Shown: positions 6,084 to 8,998 of the stretch, piece by piece
Numbering within the stretch: the first letter of the stretch is position 1
Layout of the letters: each line of letters begins with the position of its first letter
Source of the DNA: Verrucomicrobiota bacterium
GTDB taxonomy: Bacteria > Verrucomicrobiota > Verrucomicrobiia > Opitutales > UBA2995
Reading direction: 5' to 3'
Length of the DNA: 8,998 nucleotides
Assembly: GCA_027297085.1 (NCBI GenBank)
Contig: JAPUIL010000205.1
Location: 1 to 8,998, forward strand
Notes under the pieces: generated by a model
Databases searched by the model: none
What the model was told of the DNA's origin: nothing
Seen by the model: the letters and a program-made list of their open reading frames with translations, nothing else
Made by a program: the position numbers and the translations under genes

Positions 6084-7934
6084 CTACTCGACCGTGACAG
6101 ATTTAGCCAGGTTGCGCGGCTTATCTACATCGCAGCCGCGCTCGACGGCTATATAATAGCTGAGCAATTGTACTGGAATAGATGCAAGGATTGGAGTAGC
6201 GGCCTGGTGGCATTCGGGGATGATCACTTCGTCATCCGCCAGACCCTCGGGGAGTGGACAATTGGCAGATCTCACCACGATAATTTGACCCTTTCGAGCC
6301 TTCACTTCCTGCATGTTGGATACTACCTTGGCCAGGGTATCCGGCTCGGTGGCGAAAAATACGGATGGGCACTCTTCACTGACCAGCGCGATGGGGCCGT
6401 GCTTCATTTCTGCTGCCGGGTAGCCTTCGGCATGAATGTAGGAAATTTCCTTCAGCTTTAAGGCTCCTTCCAGCGCGATGGGAAACATGCTCAAACGGCC
6501 GAGAAACAGAAAGTCCTGTTTTTTAGTGTATTTTTTTGCGATGGATTTGATCTGTGCACAATGCTGTGTTATTTCCCTAACCAAGTCTGGAATTTTCTTC
6601 AATCCTGTAACCAGCTCACTCCCATCATTGAAGCTCATATCGCGAAGTCTTCCCAGGAAGAGGGCAAGCATGGCCCCTATCATGAGCTGTGAGGTGAAGG
6701 CTTTGGTCGAGGCAACTCCAATCTCGGGACCGGCGTGTTGGTAAATACCTCCATCTGATTCACGTGCGATGGTGGATCCGACAGTGTTGGTAATGGCCAG
6801 AGTGGTGTAACCCTTCCGCTTGGATTCTTGAAGTGCGGCCAGTGTATCGATGGTTTCTCCGGATTGGCTAACCACCATCACCAACGTATTTTTATCAAGC
6901 GGTGCGTTGCGGTAGCGGAACTCCGAAGCGTATTCGACTTCCACCGGAATCCTAGCGTACTTCTCGATGAGAAATTCAATAGTCAGGCAAGCGTGCCAGG
7001 CGGTACCACAGGCGCATAAAAGAATGCGGTCAACCTGCCGAAGGTCCTGAGGCGTTAAATTGAGGCCTCCGAATTTTGCGGTACTTTGATCCAGTGAGAA
7101 ACGGCCTCGCATGGCATTTTCCAACGCTTCTGGTTGTTCGAAGATTTCCTTGAGCATGAAGTGGTCAAAATCTCCCAGTTCACCTTCGGAGATATCCCAA
7201 TCAACCGTGTTAATGATTGGCTTGATATCTTCCGAATCGAGGGTGGAAATTGTAAAATCAGTTCCGACGATTTGCACAACCTCACCATCATTTAAATACA
7301 CAACCTCAGGTGTGCGGCTGACGAGAGCAGCTACATCACTGGCCAATAGTATTTCTTCGCGACCGACACCAAGAATTAACGGAGATCCGTGACGAGCGCC
7401 CACCATTTCATTGGGGCAATCTGCACACAAGACCGCCAGGCCATAGGTGCCTTCCACGTGGAGTATGGCCTTACGCACGCTTTGAGCAAAGCGGCTGCCT
7501 TCCTTCGGTTCTTTTTCTTTTGCGTAGTGGTAGGCAATCAGGTTGCAGAGTACTTCGGTGTCCGTTTCGGATGAAAAAGTATAGCCCTTGGAAATCAGAA
7601 ATTTCTGAATGGTGTTGTAGTTTTCAATGACTCCGTTGTGCACCAAAGTGATTTTCCCATCGGAGCTCAGCTGCGGGTGAGCGTTCTGCTCGGTGACAAC
7701 GCCGTGGGTAGCCCATCGCGTATGGCAAATGCCAAGCGAGGATTGGCTGGGAGCTTTTTTGACCGCTGCTACCAGCTCCTTGACCCGCCCCACGCGTCGA
7801 GTGACGATCAGGTTTCCGTCTTCAAATACGGCCAAACCGGAAGAGTCGTAGCCTCTGTATTCGAGACGTTTCAACCCTTCGAGGAGGATGCCAGCTGCGT
7901 TTTGTTTCCCTAAATATCCAACAATTCCACACAT
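6084..7934 (-). CDS. glmS: Glutamine-fructose-6-phosphate aminotransferase (isomerizing)
   Basis: Makes glucosamine-6-phosphate from fructose-6-phosphate and glutamine, the committed step to UDP-GlcNAc for peptidoglycan and lipopolysaccharide; cytoplasmic. The 616-residue length matches the family (E. coli 609). The N-terminal class-II glutaminase domain (2-about 240) starts MCGIVGYLG, with nucleophile Cys2 freed by Met removal, and carries HTRWATHG (71-78) and HNGVIENY (99-106). Two SIS domains follow: the first with CACGTAWHA (308-316), SQSGET (356-361) and STKAFTSQ (409-416), the second with EGALKLKEISYIHAEGYPA (489-507) and KHGPIAL (511-517). The C-terminus CDVDKPRNLAKSVTVE (601-616) is the conserved tail that carries the Lys and sugar-channel residues. 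The start is fixed by Cys2: an in-frame ATG at 7988 would bury the nucleophile 18 residues deeper and is rejected. No clear Shine-Dalgarno precedes it. All catalytic residues are present. It is divergent from glgC, only about 39 bp away. Confidence 0.97.
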   Translation of the reverse strand: MCGIVGYLGKQNAAGILLEGLKRLEYRGYDSSGLAVFEDGNLIVTRRVGRVKELVAAVKKAPSQSSLGICHTRWATHGVVTEQNAHPQLSSDGKITLVHNGVIENYNTIQKFLISKGYTFSSETDTEVLCNLIAYHYAKEKEPKEGSRFAQSVRKAILHVEGTYGLAVLCADCPNEMVGARHGSPLILGVGREEILLASDVAALVSRTPEVVYLNDGEVVQIVGTDFTISTLDSEDIKPIINTVDWDISEGELGDFDHFMLKEIFEQPEALENAMRGRFSLDQSTAKFGGLNLTPQDLRQVDRILLCACGTAWHACLTIEFLIEKYARIPVEVEYASEFRYRNAPLDKNTLVMVVSQSGETIDTLAALQESKRKGYTTLAITNTVGSTIARESDGGIYQHAGPEIGVASTKAFTSQLMIGAMLALFLGRLRDMSFNDGSELVTGLKKIPDLVREITQHCAQIKSIAKKYTKKQDFLFLGRLSMFPIALEGALKLKEISYIHAEGYPAAEMKHGPIALVSEECPSVFFATEPDTLAKVVSNMQEVKARKGQIIVVRSANCPLPEGLADDEVIIPECHQAATPILASIPVQLLSYYIAVERGCDVDKPRNLAKSVTVE

Positions 7935-7973
7935 TTTTTGATTGTCTTTTATTAGCTTTTGAGGAAGATAGTA
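7935..7973. promoter_or_regulatory. Very short divergent glmS/glgC intergenic region
   Basis: Only 39 bp lie between the glmS start (set by Cys2) and the preferred glgC start (set by its Shine-Dalgarno). Two full divergent promoters cannot fit here, so each must overlap the other gene's 5' end. A weak glmS promoter candidate on the - strand is TTGTTA with a TACTAT-like -10 inside the first glgC codons (about 7967-7996), with a long 19-nt spacer. There is no room for a glmS ribozyme. Confidence 0.4.
7961..7966 (+). promoter_or_regulatory. Shine-Dalgarno that fixes the glgC start
   Basis: GAGGAA lies 7 nt before the ATG at 7974. The alternative in-frame ATG at 8007 has its nearest purine run, AAGGAG (7980-7985), 21 nt away, which is too far. 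The frame is closed upstream by TAG at 7953-7955. Confidence 0.65.
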
Positions 7974-8998
7974 ATGCAGAAGGAGCATCTATTAACAAAC
8001 CAATTTATGACCCCTAAAGTACTAGCAGTTATCATGGGTGGAGGGCGTGGCACACGGCTCTATCCACTCACTAAAGAACGGTGCAAACCAGCCGTACCAC
8101 TCGCTGGCAAATACCGCCTGGTTGATATCCCCATAAGCAACTGTCTAAACTCAGGGTTAAACCGGATTTATTTATTGACCCAATTCAACACCGCCTCCCT
8201 GCACCGGCACATCCAGGATTCGTATAAATTCGACCCATTTGGTGGAGGCTTTGTAGATATTCTCGCGGCTGAGCAAACGGAAAAAGGGGAACACTGGTAT
8301 CAAGGAACTGCCGATGCGGTTCGGCAAAACATTCGTCATTTCAACGACTTCGATTTTGACTATTTGCTCATTCTTTCGGGTGACCAACTTTACCGAATGG
8401 ATTTCAACGCTCTGATTGAACAGCACATTTCTACAGGATCTGAAGTAACCATAGCAGCGAAAGCGCTGCCAACGGATGAAGTTGAAGGGCTGGGATTAAT
8501 GCGGGTCAACGACGACCTGTCTATTACCGAGTTTGTAGAGAAACCGACCGATCCGAAGGTGATTCAAGACCTCGCAATCAGTGCGGCGTTGGAAGCCAAG
8601 GTTCAGAATTCTAACGGAAGCAAGTATTGTCTCGCATCCATGGGGATCTACCTTTTCAACTGGGATTTGTTGGTTAGATCGTTAGACAATGATATGAAAG
8701 ACTTCGGCAAGGAAATCATTCCCGGCCTTTTAGGAAAATCGAAGTTGAGTAGTTTTATCTTTGACGGTTATTGGGAAGACATTGGAACTGTGGGCTCCTT
8801 TTTCGAGGCCAACCTGTCTTTGGCGAGTGACCTGCCTCCTTTCAATTTCTTTGATGCGGATTATCCCGTTTATACGCACGCTCGTTATCTTCCTGCTTCC
8901 AAAATCAATAAATGCACTATTGATCACGCGATTGTGGCGGATGGATGCATTATCCACGATGCGGAATTGAAAGATTGCTCCATTGGAGTGCGATCAAT
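7974..8998 (+). CDS. glgC: Glucose-1-phosphate adenylyltransferase, 3'-truncated by window edge
   Basis: ADP-glucose pyrophosphorylase: ATP plus glucose-1-phosphate gives ADP-glucose and pyrophosphate, the committed step of bacterial glycogen synthesis. The frame is open to the window end: 341 codons from the ATG at 7974, or 330 from the ATG at 8007. Family members have about 420-430 residues, so roughly 90 C-terminal residues are missing. Numbering from 8007, visible motifs are GGGRGTRLYPLT (11-22, nucleotide-binding signature), KPAVPLAGKYRLVDIPISN (27-45), WYQGTADAVRQN (97-108), SGDQLYRMDF (124-133, metal/catalytic Asp), FVEKP (176-180, glucose-1-phosphate site), SMGIYLF (211-217) and YWEDIGT (255-261). 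The left-handed beta-helix domain begins near 300 with hexapeptide-like turns. PLAGKYRLVDIPISN and LLTQFNTASLHRH resemble cyanobacterial and plant enzymes more than E. coli GlgC. A Cys replaces the usual Ala in the K-x-R-A-K-P stretch (residue 26). The 7974 start adds 11 residues and is preferred for its GAGGAA. Confidence 0.94.
   Translation, partial: MQKEHLLTNQFMTPKVLAVIMGGGRGTRLYPLTKERCKPAVPLAGKYRLVDIPISNCLNSGLNRIYLLTQFNTASLHRHIQDSYKFDPFGGGFVDILAAEQTEKGEHWYQGTADAVRQNIRHFNDFDFDYLLILSGDQLYRMDFNALIEQHISTGSEVTIAAKALPTDEVEGLGLMRVNDDLSITEFVEKPTDPKVIQDLAISAALEAKVQNSNGSKYCLASMGIYLFNWDLLVRSLDNDMKDFGKEIIPGLLGKSKLSSFIFDGYWEDIGTVGSFFEANLSLASDLPPFNFFDADYPVYTHARYLPASKINKCTIDHAIVADGCIIHDAELKDCSIGVRS

Noticed and set aside
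5689..6156. A 155-codon + strand open frame across the sigma/glmS gap
   Set aside because: Its first third is antisense to the sigma gene and its end antisense to glmS. It has no Shine-Dalgarno and no recognisable domain, and a T-rich hairpin interrupts it.
7935..7988. A glmS ribozyme or riboswitch in the glmS leader
   Set aside because: The leader before glgC begins is only about 39 bp, far too short for the ribozyme, and its conserved core is absent.
7935..7988. Longer glmS reading frame starting at the ATG at 7988 (634 residues)
   Set aside because: It would place 18 residues before MCGIVGYLG. The nucleophile Cys must follow the initiator Met, and no Shine-Dalgarno supports the upstream ATG.

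Overview
The window is an ordinary chromosomal housekeeping segment of a bacterium, probably Gram-negative. It holds two genes cut by the window edges and four complete ones. The six-domain ribosomal protein S1, the cyanobacterial/plant-like ADP-glucose pyrophosphorylase and the group-2-like sigma factor would fit the Verrucomicrobiota (PVC group). That assignment is my recollection of protein style, not a search, and is low confidence. I see no mobile element, CRISPR array, tRNA or rRNA.

Layout: (1) 1-855 (+), the C-terminal three quarters of an agmatine deiminase. It is followed after one extra stop codon by (2) 859-2826 (+), a large uncharacterised polytopic membrane protein with a soluble C-terminal domain; the two look like one operon. 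(3) 2827-3047, a 221-nt gap rich in palindromes that leads into (4) rpsA, 3048-4712 (+), ribosomal protein S1. rpsA converges on (5) a sigma-70 family factor, 4797-5834 (-), and the two share a bidirectional intrinsic terminator. (6) 5835-6083 is noncoding; its one clear element is a terminator-like hairpin that points the 'wrong' way (+). (7) glmS, 6084-7934 (-), glucosamine-6-phosphate synthase. Only about 39 bp separate it from the divergent (8) glgC, 7974 to beyond 8998 (+), ADP-glucose pyrophosphorylase, cut by the right edge.

Functionally the window mixes polyamine metabolism (agmatine to N-carbamoylputrescine), translation initiation (S1), transcription initiation (sigma) and two enzymes that draw on the hexose-phosphate pool in different directions. 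GlmS commits fructose-6-phosphate to amino sugars for the cell wall, and GlgC commits glucose-1-phosphate to glycogen.

I did not find a convincing new system. The points most worth a second look are the GT-C-like membrane protein, the structured rpsA leader, the reverse-pointing terminator upstream of the sigma gene, the sigma factor's altered region 2.4 and charged C-terminal tail, and the very short glmS/glgC divergent gap.
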